Shown here: one piece after another, positions 23,201 through 35,800 of the stretch | How positions within the stretch are numbered: position 1 is the first letter of the stretch | Layout of the letters: each line of letters begins with the position of its first letter | Assembly: GCA_016758965.1 (NCBI GenBank) | Contig: JAEPRB010000152.1 | Coordinates: forward strand, 1-64,000 | Length of the DNA: 64,000 nt | Direction: 5' to 3' | Origin: Circinella minor | Taxonomy: Eukaryota > Mucoromycota > Mucoromycetes > Mucorales > Lichtheimiaceae | The notes under the pieces: model-generated | What the model was told of the DNA's origin: nothing | What the model saw: the letters and a program-made list of their open reading frames with translations, nothing else | Database searches by the model: none | Position numbers and translations under genes: made by a program

Positions 23201-24547
23201 TGGTTTTTTTCTTGTAGCAATCCATAATTGAACTGAGTATACGCCGACACAAATTATTCTACGAGCATCCAAAATATACGTTGCCACGAATGGTGAAATT
23301 GTTCCAGGATGATGAAATTCATAAAAAAGTGGTTCTTCTATACGTTGATCAGGAAATCTTGGTGCTATTATAGTGGGACGATGATGAAGTAACAAGGGAG
23401 TTTTTAACTGTAAAGTAGCAGGAATAATTTGTACTTGTTTAGTTGTGAAAACAAGAATCCACTTTGAGTTACAGAATTCCACCGAAGATATAGTTGACAT
23501 ACTAATGGTTTTTTTTTCTGATTTATTTGGTGTTGCTAATAATAAAGCTCTGGTGGTATCGTCAAATAATTCATGCTCTTGTAACATCATGCAAGATCCA
23601 GTTAGAATGTCCCATAACTCGGAATAAATCTGATATTGTAAATGGTGACCATAGGAAATGAGCGCAAGATGAACATCATTTAAAAAGCTAATGGCAAATA
23701 CAGGTCTATGTACGGTCCATTCATTTACTTGAAGACCACTTTCTATATCATAAATAGACATTTTATTATGTTGATAAAGTGCCATGGAATGTCTTGTCGG
23801 CGATACAGCCATTAATATTTTTTCTTGGCTTTCTTCTACTGAATCTTTCAAAGAGATATGCTGATCCAACTTGAAAGACATAACTAAACGTTCCTCTTCT
23901 ATTGACCAGAGTTGTATAAGCTTATTTGCACGACATGTTATCGTAAATTCACGATGGAAACAAAGCCATTTTGTATCCGATGATATATTCATAGTTCGAA
24001 TCAATACAATCCGTTGTATGTATTTTTTGATTTTATAGAGGCGTAAACCATTAGGTTGTATAATGGCAAGTAATGGTGGTGCTGAATCATTATTATTGTC
24101 ATTGGTTGGTAAAAAATAGCATTGGCCGTCAAAGAAAATTTTACTATAGAAGATCCCTCGTTTATATACATGGCATATTCCAAGCCAGGATATTGCAACA
24201 TAGTCACCACATCCAGAAGATACAGAAAATGATTGTGATATACCAGTAAATGAAAGGCGGCATTCAATGTCACTTGAAAGTACTAAAAGTTGTACAGTAT
24301 ATTGATGTTGTAATTGTTGCTGAGCATCGTTGATTGTAATAATCTTAAATACGTCGATCTTTTTTTTCTGTTCCAGAAAAATCGCCACAAATCTGCAGTC
24401 CTGCGATATTACACATTGTCCTACATTTGATTGGATAAAAAAATAATTTGTAATTATATTAAACAAACATTTCATTTTATACGTACGTGAAATGGATAAT
24501 ATTATTTAATTGAATTATTGTTATTACACACTTATAGTTCTCGACAT
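20271..24547 (-). CDS. Large beta-propeller plus six-transmembrane ion-transport protein (TRP-like)
   Basis: Eight exons (24532-24547, 22763-24420, 21450-22640, 21275-21349, 20804-21168, 20641-20694, 20521-20537, 20271-20425) join in frame to 1176 residues. The first ~560 residues contain beta-rich, WD40-like repeats (for example KLIQLWSIEEERLVMSF and SELWDILTGSC). After a Gln-rich linker come six hydrophobic segments: TLVCLIYIANQVLFSV, TLALMLIVSAFLVM, AAVLLPIVGAIVILSG, ISVFMLWLHSLVRLR, LALLLLIVLCTFTHTF, and the last, LVSILSVIFSFSTTIILLN then LIALMTS. A pore-like loop (AAKTVWFFLQGRWDIL) precedes the sixth. This is the ion-transport fold of TRP and voltage-gated channels. A cytosolic sensor propeller with a C-terminal cation channel in the plasma or vacuolar membrane is inferred. 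The 16-nt first exon is the least certain. The 17-nt exon is required by frame. Confidence 0.8.
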
Positions 24548-24853
24548 ATTTCACCAACGGGTTTATAAAGAAGCCAAAAAAAGAAGCAGAATTTTTTTTT
24601 GTTCAATAAAGAAGAACGTTATAAAGAAATTTCTTTCAAGCTTTAAATATCTTTTAAATCAATCATCATAATCATGCGAAGTTTTTTTTGTCAAGTTATG
24701 CCATGCGATTTGGAGTGTGGCATACGTGAAAAATCACCGCGGATTCAAAAAAAAAAAAAAAAAAAAAAAAGGAAAATCTTTATTAAACTTTTTTGAAATG
24801 CCAGGAATTAAGCGCATTATCTTCTTCTTCTTCTTTTACTTTTATTTTTAACT
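24548..24853. promoter_or_regulatory. Divergent promoter region (channel gene / FUN14 gene)
   Basis: About 300 bases separate the two divergent start codons. They include an A run of about 22 bases near 24749-24770 and pyrimidine tracts just before the FUN14 start. No specific site was recognised. Confidence 0.4.
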
Positions 24854-25816
24854 ATGCTTCGTACATCACGAATCATTCAACATGTATCTCGGGACCTGGT
24901 CACTAAACGATCATCAATAGGTATCACAAGATCAAATACACGTCAATGTTCGTAATAATAATTTGCATAATTTTATTTTTAAGAAAAAAGAAAAAGATTC
25001 ATATCATTAAAGTTAATATGACTCAACCATGCTTTCTTTTGATAACATTGTATTATAATAGTATTTACCCGTACATCATCATTTGCACGAATAGCAGGAA
25101 CATCAACAATTTTAATAGGATCAACTACTTTTTTAAAAAAACCGATATTATGTCAAGGTTATTTATTTTACATAAAAACATATAAAAAATAGTTGAAAGT
25201 AGAAATGAATTTATTTATTTTTATTATGTGCATAATATTAATATATATATTTTTCGGTTATTTATTTATTAAAAGGAGGATTGGCAATGCCTGGAGCAAT
25301 TCCTTCATCATTAGGTACGACAGGTAGTTTTGAAAATACACCTATTTTTGATGGAACAGGAAAAAAACCAAGTGATGCAGATGTACAAAAAAGTCTTTTC
25401 CATAAAGGTGAATTATCATTTGGTGTCGTACTTGGATTTTGTACTGGTTATTTAATTAAAAAAGTTGGAAAATTATTTGCATTGGCAGTGGGTGCTGGAT
25501 TTATTTTCCTTCAGGTAAAAGAGAAACAAAAACAAAACAAAAAAATAACAATGTTATTTTATAAACATAACATTAAGATTTTTCTACGTATTACGTATTA
25601 TTTATATAGTATATGTCTTTTAAAGGATTTATAACTGTTCATTGGGATCGTTTGGAAGGTGGTTATAAACGACAATTAAATGTAGATGAAAATGGTCAGG
25701 TGACACATAAGGATGTTCGAACAAAATGGAATAGCCTTGTTGGAATTTTGACCCATAATATACAGTTCAAATCAACTTTTTTGGTTGGTTTATATACGGG
25801 TATTCGTTACGGATAG
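24854..25816 (+). CDS. FUN14-family mitochondrial outer-membrane protein
   Basis: Four exons (24854-24920, 25062-25157, 25276-25514, 25610-25816) join to 202 residues. The N-terminus is basic and Ser/Thr-rich (MLRTSRIIQHVSRDLVTKRS), fitting mitochondrial targeting. The FUN14 domain follows: GELSFGVVLGFCTGYLIKK, KLFALAVGAGFIFLQ and a third segment near the C-terminus ending FLVGLYTGIRYG. In animals FUNDC1 is a mitophagy receptor and organises contacts with the ER; fungal members are less studied. No LC3-interacting YxxL motif is evident in the N-terminal part, so a mitophagy role is not shown by the sequence. The domain assignment is secure, the physiological role is not. Confidence 0.88.
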
Positions 25817-26797
25817 ATAATAAACTAAAATGCAAATACAAAAAAAAAACTTATTACCGTCGTAAAATAATAATAATAAAAAAAGTGATTCTATATTTTA
25901 ATAATGGTAGGAAATGACATTAACTTGATGTAAAAAAAAATAGGTTCCTAAAATATATCACTTGAGGTCATCAGTCTATCCCAAAAATAGAAGAGATCTG
26001 CATAGAATAATTTTATTATTAAAAATGATGGCAATAGATTAAGCAATCAACAATCCGGTGTAACCAAAACGAATAAAAAGTTGCATATTGTTGGAGCAAT
26101 TTTCTTTTTTTATTTCTTGAACAACACGGTTTGCATGAAGTTCGATGAGAACATTATTGATTCTCAGAGGATAGTGATATATGAAAACAAAAATGATGGG
26201 AAAGACCATTATCCTTTGTAATGATAAAATTTTAGTATTATCAAATATTTAATATCCTCCTTGCTTCGTTCGCCTATATATATATATATATATATAAATA
26301 TTTAAATTCCAATGACCTGAGATAATTTATACTTAAGTGAGAACTGGATGTTACAATAATTGAGTAGTAATTAATATATTTCATAATTAAGAATACAGAA
26401 TACGTATTCTAATATTCGTAAATGAATTAGCATATGAATGATATAATAATTCAATTGATGACTATTGAAAGAGATTAACTTTTGGTTGAGATGCTTTCTT
26501 AAAAGAAAATAATATAAATGGTGCCCTTCAAATTCCAGTAAATTGAATGCTTTTGATCACTTTACAGTAATTAAATAGACTGTTATACATAATGTATATA
26601 TGATATACAATAAATCAAAGTTCAGTACAAAAGTAGGAGTCATGCAAAAAATTTTTAAGTTGCATAACGGAATTAACAACGGTAAGCTGATTAAATATAG
26701 TAATTGGTGTAACAATAAAAAATAGTAATAATAAATAGCACATGTTGACTGCTTCAGCATAAAGTCCCCTCTTTTCTCTTTTTTAAATAAATAAACA
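25817..26797. other. Intergenic region, AT-rich
   Basis: About 980 bases between two + strand genes, with a TA repeat near 26273-26296. No gene or RNA was recognised. Confidence 0.45.
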
Positions 26798-27162
26798 ATG
26801 ACCAACGATAACATAGTCGAACCTATTCAAAATCAAGAAAATCCAATAGAAGATGTTCAAGTATGGTCTCAAAGATTGATTGGTAAAACCATTGTCTTTG
26901 ACAATGTTGCAATTACAGAAGAGGTAATTAAAATAATGAAAAACTTATTTCAACCATTAGTAAGAAAAAATAATAATATTATAACTTATCCGACCCTTGT
27001 TTTTCATATATTTATATTTTATAGACTTTTCATAAACGAGATTTACCTCAAGTTAATCGTGTTTTAAGACCCAATGATCCAACAACTCGAGATTATAGAC
27101 GGGAAAGACTTAATGTTATAACAGATGATAATTATAAAGTGACAAATGTATATTATGGTTGA
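26798..27162 (+). CDS. Intracellular peptidase inhibitor I78-family protein
   Basis: Two exons (26798-26923 and 27025-27162) join to 87 residues. The C-terminal half shows the I78 pattern: a conserved RDLP, RVLRPNDPTTRDYRRERLN and an acidic turn before VYYG at the end. No signal peptide is present, so the protein is probably cytosolic, like other fungal members that resemble the A. bisporus serine-protease inhibitor. The family often carries a Cys pair; none is present here. Inhibition of a vacuolar or secreted protease is inferred from the family only. Confidence 0.75.
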
Positions 27163-27374
27163 AGCAAATATATATATATAATTGTATAATGATAATAGTT
27201 ATTAAGAAATAGATACACACATAAAGCAAAACAAAAAATAATTTCTATTTGTGTGGATTGAATAAAAGAAATTAACAAGCAAAACAAAGAAAAAGAAAAA
27301 GAAATGGTATGTTGGTTATACAGAAAGCAAGGAAATGATTTAAAATGACAAAGGGAGGAGATAAAAGAAAAAAT

Positions 27375-28952
27375 TTACATTGATCGGGATACTTGAGCAG
27401 TAGATTGTATTACGCGATCTATTTCGCATGGTTCAATATATCTGTCATTTATATGTGCTTCATAAGATGGAGGTGGAGGTTCATCATTTAAAGAAATCAT
27501 GGGATCAAAAGGATTTATAGAACTTGTACTAGCAGTGTGTTGCGGTGGGGTTGGAAGAGGTCGATTACGATCAACGGGAATATTGTTATTGCGTATAGTG
27601 TTGGTAGATGATGGTCTAGGTGGTGTTGGACGAATGGAAGCAGGAATGGGTGTGATAGTTGGTGTTGCTGGTGTAGTAGTTATAGGAGTATTTGTTAGAG
27701 TACCAATGGTAGCAGTAGAAGAATTCAAATTAGATTCACTTTGGTAACGTCGTGATGTATTATGGGAATAAACAGCTCCTCTAAAACGACTATTTTCCAA
27801 GCTTGTATTTGCTTCATTGACTGCTGCAGCTAAAGCTGTATTTGCTTTACTTAAAGCAGCTATTATTATATATAAGTTTTAGTTTTATATTTTATCAATA
27901 ACCATACCTAAAAAAAAACCTCATCTAAATCAAAATTATTAAATGTATATTCCTCACTCACCATTTTTTCCAGCTTCTACCAGGTGACTAATAGCATCAC
28001 CAAGTCCTCCACTAGTGTCACTATAACGATCTAAAATAATAATAATTAAAAATCATTTTTGTTTCATTGGTAAGCTTTACCATTGAAAAAAAAAAATAGT
28101 ACGAGCGGAAATTATAAAAAATGAAACTTACTTCTTGATCCCGTGGATGAAAAGGTTGATGCTTATATAGAAAGGAGAATGGATTTGTTAAAATAGTTCT
28201 ATACATATCAATTACAGTAAACAAACAAACAAAATAAAGAATATTACTCACGTGTAAATGATCTTACAGAAGAATGTGAAGTACGCCAATGTTCTTTGGC
28301 ATATTGTCTTCGTTGTCGACTTTCTTCGGCAAGTTGTTCCCGCCATTGTGCTAAATCTTGTCGTACTCTTGTACTTCCAGTATTTCCATTTAAGAATGGC
28401 TAAAAATCATAACAATAATAATAATATCATGAATATAAAATAAATTTAAATAAAATAAATAAAGATCTATTGATATTTACATTATTGTTATCAGAACATC
28501 CTCGTCGAGATGGTGTTATCCGCTTTTCAGAGAAGAGAAAAAAAGAAGAAAGTTTTAGCTTCTATTTTGTTTTAAAGTGGGAAAAAAAAAGAAATCCATA
28601 AACTTGGGTAAAATGATTATAATTTTACCTGGTTACTACTACTACTACTACTGCTGCTACTACTACTGCTACTACGACAACCCCTATCTCTTCTTTGTGA
28701 TTGATGCGAACCAGGCGCTGGAGGTAATTGCTTAGTAGTTGAACCACCACCACCATCAGTGGTAGTAATATTGTGTGTTGAAGATGGATCTGAAATGCTT
28801 AAAAGACAATCAAAAGCATCTTGAAGTTTACCATTAACAGAAAATAAAACATCATTAATGACTCGAACTTCGATTGTAGGAAATGCTTCTTTTAAAGTTT
28901 GTTCATTTGAAGAAGTATTTTCTTCAAAAGGATTTAGACTATGTTTTGTCAT
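27375..28952 (-). CDS. CUE-domain ubiquitin-binding protein with PPxY motif
   Basis: Six exons (28629-28952, 28481-28522, 28252-28399, 28132-28161, 27962-28030, 27375-27859) join to 365 residues. The N-terminal CUE domain covers about residues 15-55 (TLKEAFPTIEVRVINDVLF, then AFDCLL). It has the FP and LL motifs that bind ubiquitin. A poly-Ser tract follows, then a charged helical region (VRQDLAQWREQLAEESRRQR) and a short amphipathic region. The C-terminus is Pro/Thr-rich and contains PPPPSYE, a PPxY ligand for WW-domain E3 ligases such as Rsp5. This suggests an adaptor in ubiquitin-dependent trafficking or autophagy, somewhat like yeast Cue5. That role is inference. Exon 4 is only 30 nt. Confidence 0.8.
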
Positions 28953-29689
28953 TTAAAAAAAAAAAGAGAAAAATAGAATAAAGGAAAAAAAAGGGGGGTT
29001 TTCTTTTTTTTTTTTTTTTTTCAGTTGCGGGTATATTGTGTGGTTTTGAAGAAAGAAAACCAAAAGGAAAAAAAGGGCCCGATATATAATGAGACTAAAA
29101 AAAAAAAAGTTTAACTTATCCCGTTTATGATATTTATTTAATACAGAAACATTTTGATAGTAGTGGGGTGGTGTTACTAAGTTCGCGCCAAGCGCATTTG
29201 CCAAGGAATAAAAAATAAGGTGGCGAGGTTCATTTTTTTGACACTCTCCTTAAAATATATCATCTCTATTTTTATACATAAAAAAAAAAGTTAATTAACG
29301 GGGCTTATATGATATCTTTATAATTCAATCTTATTTTTCATATGGTTAATATGAATCTGACTTCCTATTACTTTTTATGCATATATAGTATAGTATCTAT
29401 CTATAATCTTTGATTCCATAATGTTTTAAAAGTAGTAACAACAAAATAGACATGTTGCTAATAAATAATGTAGTACTAATGATAGATAACTTTTTAATTT
29501 TTTTTTTATCTAGGGCATAATTGAATAGCTTTTTGATTTGTACAAATGATGATATTTTATGATTGAAAGCAGAAAGAAGTAGGTTGTGTATGTGTGAGTG
29601 TGTGTGTGAAAGACAATGGATGAAAAGAGAATAAATGAAAATAGAAATCAAAACTAGGAATAATGTCGTTTTTTTTTTTGTTTTTTTTT
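28953..29689. other. Intergenic region between CUE gene and ILV3
   Basis: About 740 bases, promoter side of the CUE gene and 3' side of ILV3. It contains long T runs (29005-29021) and TG repeats near 29583-29607. No gene was recognised. Confidence 0.4.
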
Positions 29690-32358
29690 TTACAATTCAT
29701 CAGTGACAGCACCTTCACTAGCACTCTTGACGGTCATAACATAACGTGCAAGGGTACCACGAGTATATTTAGGTGGAGGAGCAACAAATTCAGCTCGTCG
29801 CTTGGCCATTTCTTCATCAGAAATTTCAACGTTCATTTCACGAGTAATAGCACTAATGTTTACCATATCACCATCTTCTACAAGACCAATGGGGCCACCA
29901 ACTTGAGCTTCAGGGGAGACATGACCAACAATGAAACCCTATATATATTTATCATAATACCATTCAGTTATTTTCTTCACTTTCTTATTTTTTTTCTTAC
30001 CGACAACATAATGTTTTCCCCCTCAATTTATAGATATAATAAACTTACGTGGGATCCACCAGAGAAACGACCATCAGTAAGCATGGCAACATCGTTACCG
30101 AGACCGGCACCCATGATAGCACTAGTGGGTTTCACTATATACAAATAAAATAAGATAATCTATTGACAACTGTTCTCACAAATTGTTTCCAATCATCTAA
30201 TATCGACAAACGAAGAAGAAAAAAAACTTACACATTTCAGGCATACCGGGACCACCCTTTGGACCTTCACCACGAATTACAATAACAGTCTTTTCACCCT
30301 TCTTAAATTCATGGTTTTCCAAGGCCTTGATGAATGCTTCTTCACCATCAAAAACGCGAGCCTTACCACGGAAATCCAAACCTTCCTTACCAGTAATCTT
30401 GGCAACAGATCCTTCAGGTGCCAAGTTACCACGCAAGATTTGAATATGACCAGTCTCCTTGATAGGGTTGGAAACAGGACGAATAACATCTTGACCATGA
30501 GGTAAACCAGGTAACTTGAACAAGTTTTCTTCCAAAGTTTTACCAGTAACAGTCATAACACCACCATCAATCATCTTTTGTTCCATCAAATACTTGAGAA
30601 TGGCAGGAACACCACCAACATGATGAACATCTTCCATAACATACTTGCCACTAAGGAGGAGAAAAAAAAGTTATATGAGTGATCCATAATAACCTGATAG
30701 TTTTATAAAATAAGCATTTTTCATTTTTTTTTTTACCTGGGCTTCAAATCAGCCAAGAAAGGAGTACGGTCACTGATCTTTTGGAAGTCTTCTAATTCCA
30801 AATTGATACCAACACTACGAGCAATAGCAATCAAGTGAAGTACAACATTGGTTGAACCACCCAAAACCATGGTTAAAGTAATGGCATTCTCAAATGCAGC
30901 ACGAGTCATAATATCACGAGGCTTAATGTCATTTTCCATCAAGTTAAGAATGGCTTTGCCTGAATCCAAACATTCTTGAATCTTTCCAGGATATGTGGCA
31001 GGTGTAGAAGAACTATAAGGAAGAGTCATACCCATAGCTTCGGCAGCAGAAGCCACTATATGATAAAAGATAATAATAATTGTTAATGTTAATATGTATA
31101 TAAAAATATAATATTTTTTTTTTTGATAAAAGTTTACTTACTGGTGTTAGCAGTATACACTACAAAATAATAATAATAATAATAAATATGTAGTTAGTAT
31201 ACTAGTATCTGATTATTCGAAAAGATAAAAAAATAATTATAATAAACTTACTGCCACCACATGCACCAGGACCGGGACAAGCATGACGGATGATATCAAA
31301 ACGCTTTTCTTCATCAATGTCACCACTGACATAAGCACCATAAGCTTGGAATGCAGAAACGATATCAAGAGATTCACCTGTACAACTCTTACCAGGTGTG
31401 ATGGTACCACCATAAACCATCAAAGAAGGACGATTAACACGACCCATAGCCATCAAACAACCAGGCATATTCTTATCACAACCAGGAAGTGAAATGTTGG
31501 CATCATACCATTGACCACACATAACAGTTTCAATACTATCGGCAATAATATCACGTGATTGTAATGAATAACTCATACCAGCGGTACCATTTGACATACC
31601 ATCACTAACACCAATTGTGTTGAATCGATAACCAATCAAACCAGCTTGTTGAACACCTTCCTTGACTTTTTGTGCCAAATCCATCAAATGCATATTACAC
31701 GGATTACCTTCATACCAACTAATTATTTTATATGCAGTCACATGTTACAAGAAATAAATATTCAAACGAAACAGCGATTAAACCACGTATTTTATTATTT
31801 ATTATTCTATTAGTAAAATGACTCATTCTTTTTTTTTCGCTAAAAAAAACAAGGAAAGGGTAAACGAAAAAAAAAAAAAAAACTTACACACTGGAAATAC
31901 CAACTTGACCAAGGTTCATATCACTTTCAGTCAAACCAGTACCGTACACTATATTAAATAAGTTTATAATTCATATTTTAATTTTTGTTTTTGTAAACAA
32001 AAAAAAATATCCTTTTTCTTTTTAGGCTTATTTACTTACACATGGCTTGAGAAGCACCTTGACTCTTGGGTTGAGTGATATTAGCACTATATTGATTAAT
32101 TCTAGCCTTCTTTTCAGCGTCAGTAACATAGTTTCTTAAACCAATAGGAGTAGCAACTTTGACGTGGCGACTTTTTTGTTTTTAAGCAATAAAGCAAGAA
32201 AGGACGATCAAATATATATATATATATTAATATGAGATGGATGTATTCAATATTGTATTACAATTCATTATCAAGAAAAAAAACATAAATATATATTATT
32301 TCACTCACAAAGTACCAGCAGGAAGGGACACAGCCCGAGAGAGAATCTTGGAGGCCAT
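29690..32358 (-). CDS. ILV3: Dihydroxyacid dehydratase (branched-chain amino acid synthesis)
   Basis: Nine exons (32309-32358, 32040-32170, 31888-31948, 31252-31718, 31142-31159, 30737-31055, 30232-30650, 30049-30134, 29690-29938) join to 599 residues, the normal length. The enzyme converts 2,3-dihydroxy-isovalerate and its methylvalerate homologue to the 2-oxo acids, the third step of valine and isoleucine synthesis, in mitochondria. The N-terminus ([20 protein letters not shown]) is a plausible presequence. The iron-sulfur cluster motifs are intact: GCDKNMPG and [16 protein letters not shown], the latter completed by an 18-nt exon. The conserved [31 protein letters not shown] and C-terminal [10 protein letters not shown] are all present. 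Codon use is that of a well-expressed gene, with many C-ending codons compared with its neighbours. Confidence 0.97.
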
Positions 32359-32853
32359 AATAGAAAAAAAAAGTATGAAAGAGTGGGGTAGAAAAGAGGA
32401 AAGAGACGCACGAAAGATTTTAAGAAAAAAAAAAGCAACGAGACATTAAAAAAAAACATTAAATGTGAATCATCCCAGCGCGTTATTGATATGTAATCAT
32501 GATTGGCTCGCGCTAATTCAATTAAATCTTTTTTTATGTTATCGATAATAGTTTTTTTTTTGCTAATCGGAGGATGTGTCCATTTTCATCTAACAAGCTT
32601 TTCAAATGTCAAATAATATTTTAATGCAAAAAAATCAGTTTTATGGTAGTACAGAAATGAGACTTTGTTTATGTGTATTTTCCAACTCCATGGCAACCCC
32701 CTCCAATTATACGGTTAACCCGTCTCTATAGTGATAATAATAGTAATTTTTTTTTTAAAAAAAAAGTTTCTTATTTTATATAAGCAAAGTTATGTTTTGA
32801 ATTAAATGCGGGTTTGGGGGATGGGTAATGTGGAGAGATAATTGACTTTTTTT
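32359..32853. other. Promoter region of ILV3 and 3' side of RPN2
   Basis: About 500 bases of AT-rich DNA. No gene was recognised. Confidence 0.4.
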
Positions 32854-35800
32854 TTAATCATCAAATGGATATTCGAAAGGTTCAAATGGTGGTGCTTCTT
32901 CTTCGGCTTGAGTGGCATCAGATGATTCTATTAAAGAAAAAATGATTAGTCGGATTAGTTTTTTATCATATAAAAAAAAGGCAAACAGGATTTTTTTTCT
33001 TACCTCCAGAAGGTGCACTAGGTTGAATTAAATCTTCCATTTCTCCAGGTGTTTTGTCCAAAAGCATAGTAATACCTCCAACATTATTCTTCTTCAAAGG
33101 TGAATACCGAGAATCTTCTTTGAATGAAATATATTTGAGTTGTGCTGGAACTACACGAGCCATATTTTCCAATACTTCAAAGTTTTCTTCTTTCTTCTTT
33201 TTAGATGGCTTCTTTTCATCTTTGTTAGTTGTTTCTTCTTTCTTTTCTTCTTCCTTGCTGGCAGGTTCTTTATCTATATCCATATGGTCTGCCTTTTCCT
33301 TTTCTGATTTCTTGGCTCTAGCCTTTGTCTTTGCAGTTGTTGATAACACAGCCGTTGCTACCTTTTCTACCACAGCTGTAGATGGAGGTTTAAGTTGGGG
33401 TGGATAAGCAAACAAGGATGGTCTAACATTGGAAACAAATTCAAATTTGGGAGTCTAAAAAATGTTTATACCAAAAATTATCACTTTAGTTTTTTTTTTA
33501 TCATTTCAAACCAAAAAAAAAAAAAAAGTATAAATTTCAACAAACCTCCAAGTTTTTGTTAAGGCCAATGATGGCAGTTGGAGTAAATGCCAGACTTAAC
33601 ATATGTGTTAATGGATACCAGTACCAGAATTGTGTGAAAATGGCAGTACCAATAATAGCAGGCATATTAGCATGGCCTGTGCGAGAAACAAGAGATATAG
33701 TTACATTTCGACCACCTATATAATAATAATATTAGTATTTTTTCAGCCTTCAATTTTAACAAGTAAACCTAAAATTTATTGTTTTTTTTTTTACCTGCAT
33801 CAATGATACCCTGAGCAAGAGCAGCACCAAACTTGGCCATAGGATCTTCATGTTTATCATTAATAATCTTTTCATACAATTTTCGTACTCCTGCAACCTT
33901 GGAGTTTGTGTTTTCAGTTTGTTGTACAAGAATCATTGCTTGTGAAATCAAAGCACCTTGTCGAACAAAATCGACAGGATCCTTTGTCATTGGTTCGAGA
34001 AGCTCTAAAGCATCCTATCAAAAAAGAAAGAAAAAAAGATAAAGCAAATGTTATATAACATATTAATGAGTATAAAAAATAATTCAGAGATTTCCTTCTT
34101 AAATATAAAACGATCACTTACAAGATAGCCAGTACCGGCACAAGAGATACCAAGAGCAAGTGCAGCACCATATCTAACATGAGGATTATAACTTTCAGCC
34201 AACAATTGTACAATACGTGGGACTTGTTTAGGGTTTCGTAAAAGAATGAAACCAAGAGCAGTTACTGCAGCACGACGAACATCATCATTGACATCACTAA
34301 CAGCAACGTGAAGAAGTCGACGAATAGCCTTATTGTTACCAGTACCACTGTATGCCATTGCGATTGTATAAATACCACCATATCGTAAAACAGGATCCTA
34401 TTAACAAAAGAAAAGTAAAAGAAATGACAGTTTAACATATGAAAATATATAAATCGACTCAATTTTACATTTTCATTCAAACAAACAAAATCAATTTAAT
34501 AGCCTTCTTTTTTTTTTACCTTATCATCCAAAAGTTGATCAATTAATGCATCAGCTTTTTCTTCTTTACCATACATGATTAAAGAAATACCAATAGCAAG
34601 ACCACGGATAATCTTTTCATGTTGAGTTTCATGAGCATATTGAAGCATTTCTTCAATAGCTTCTGGTGCTGCAGTACCGAGCATGACAAGACCCATAGCC
34701 AAACCAGCAGCTTCACCAGCTACAGCACTATCACTGAAAAGAGTATTCTTTAATTCATTATAAATATCTTCATTATCAGTAGCCATTCCAGCAACACCAA
34801 GACCAAGACAAGCACCATGTTGAATAACATCACTTTGTGCTTCTTTTAAAGAATTCTTCAAGTAATCAAGAACACCAGTGCCAGTGTTTGCATTGATTAA
34901 ACCAAGAGCATACAAAGAACCACCTTCAGAGTAAACACTACTACCATTACCACCATCTTGAGGAAGATAAGGTGACAAAAGATTCATAGATTGTGCTAAT
35001 TGACCCTATTTACATAAATTGCTTATTAATATTTAATTTTTCTTCCTCTTTTTTGCTACCATAACTAACTATACCTTATGAATAACACCAAGAGCAGCAG
35101 TTGCACTGAATTTAGACCAATTGGTAGCACGTGACAACCACTCAAGATTTTGTCGCAAGAATTCATCACTTGTAGTACCAGCATGCATGAAAGCGTTAGC
35201 AAAAGTGACCGCTGAATGATATATGGAATTACGAGATTCAAGAGCATTCTATTTTATATAACACCAGACAATAAAATTAATTTTAAATTGATTCCTGATT
35301 TACACATTTTTCATCCTGTCCTTAATTATCATTGTTATTTTACCTTTGTGTTCTTCAAAATCAAAAGATCTGTATTGTTGTTACGATACAAGAATTCCAA
35401 GTTTAATCGAATAGTTTCTTCACCAGATAAAATTGAACGAATCTTTTTGAATGCTTCATCTTTTTCACTCAAAGTGGGCTATAATAAAAGATTGAAATAT
35501 AATAGTTTAATATCCAATATACATATACATTATATATACTTGTTCTTATGTACAATAATTAACATACCTCTTCAGCATCCTCTTCAGCACCTTCTTCTTT
35601 TGGTGGAGTCTCTGGTTGTGGCAATTCTTTAGAAACACGTAACAAAAAGTCTTGAGTAGCGTTTTCTTCCAAATCAAAAGCAATTTGATAGGCCATCGAC
35701 TATTTAAATGTTAAATTATTTAATTGCCTATCCATCCACAGTAAATAATAATAATAAAAAAAAACATACCACATCATCCTTTTCAATCAAATCGCGAAGA

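Noticed and set aside
29000..29021. Homopolymer and dinucleotide runs as CRISPR or satellite arrays
   Set aside because: They are simple sequence repeats without spacers, common throughout the window; CRISPR arrays are not expected in a fungal nuclear genome.
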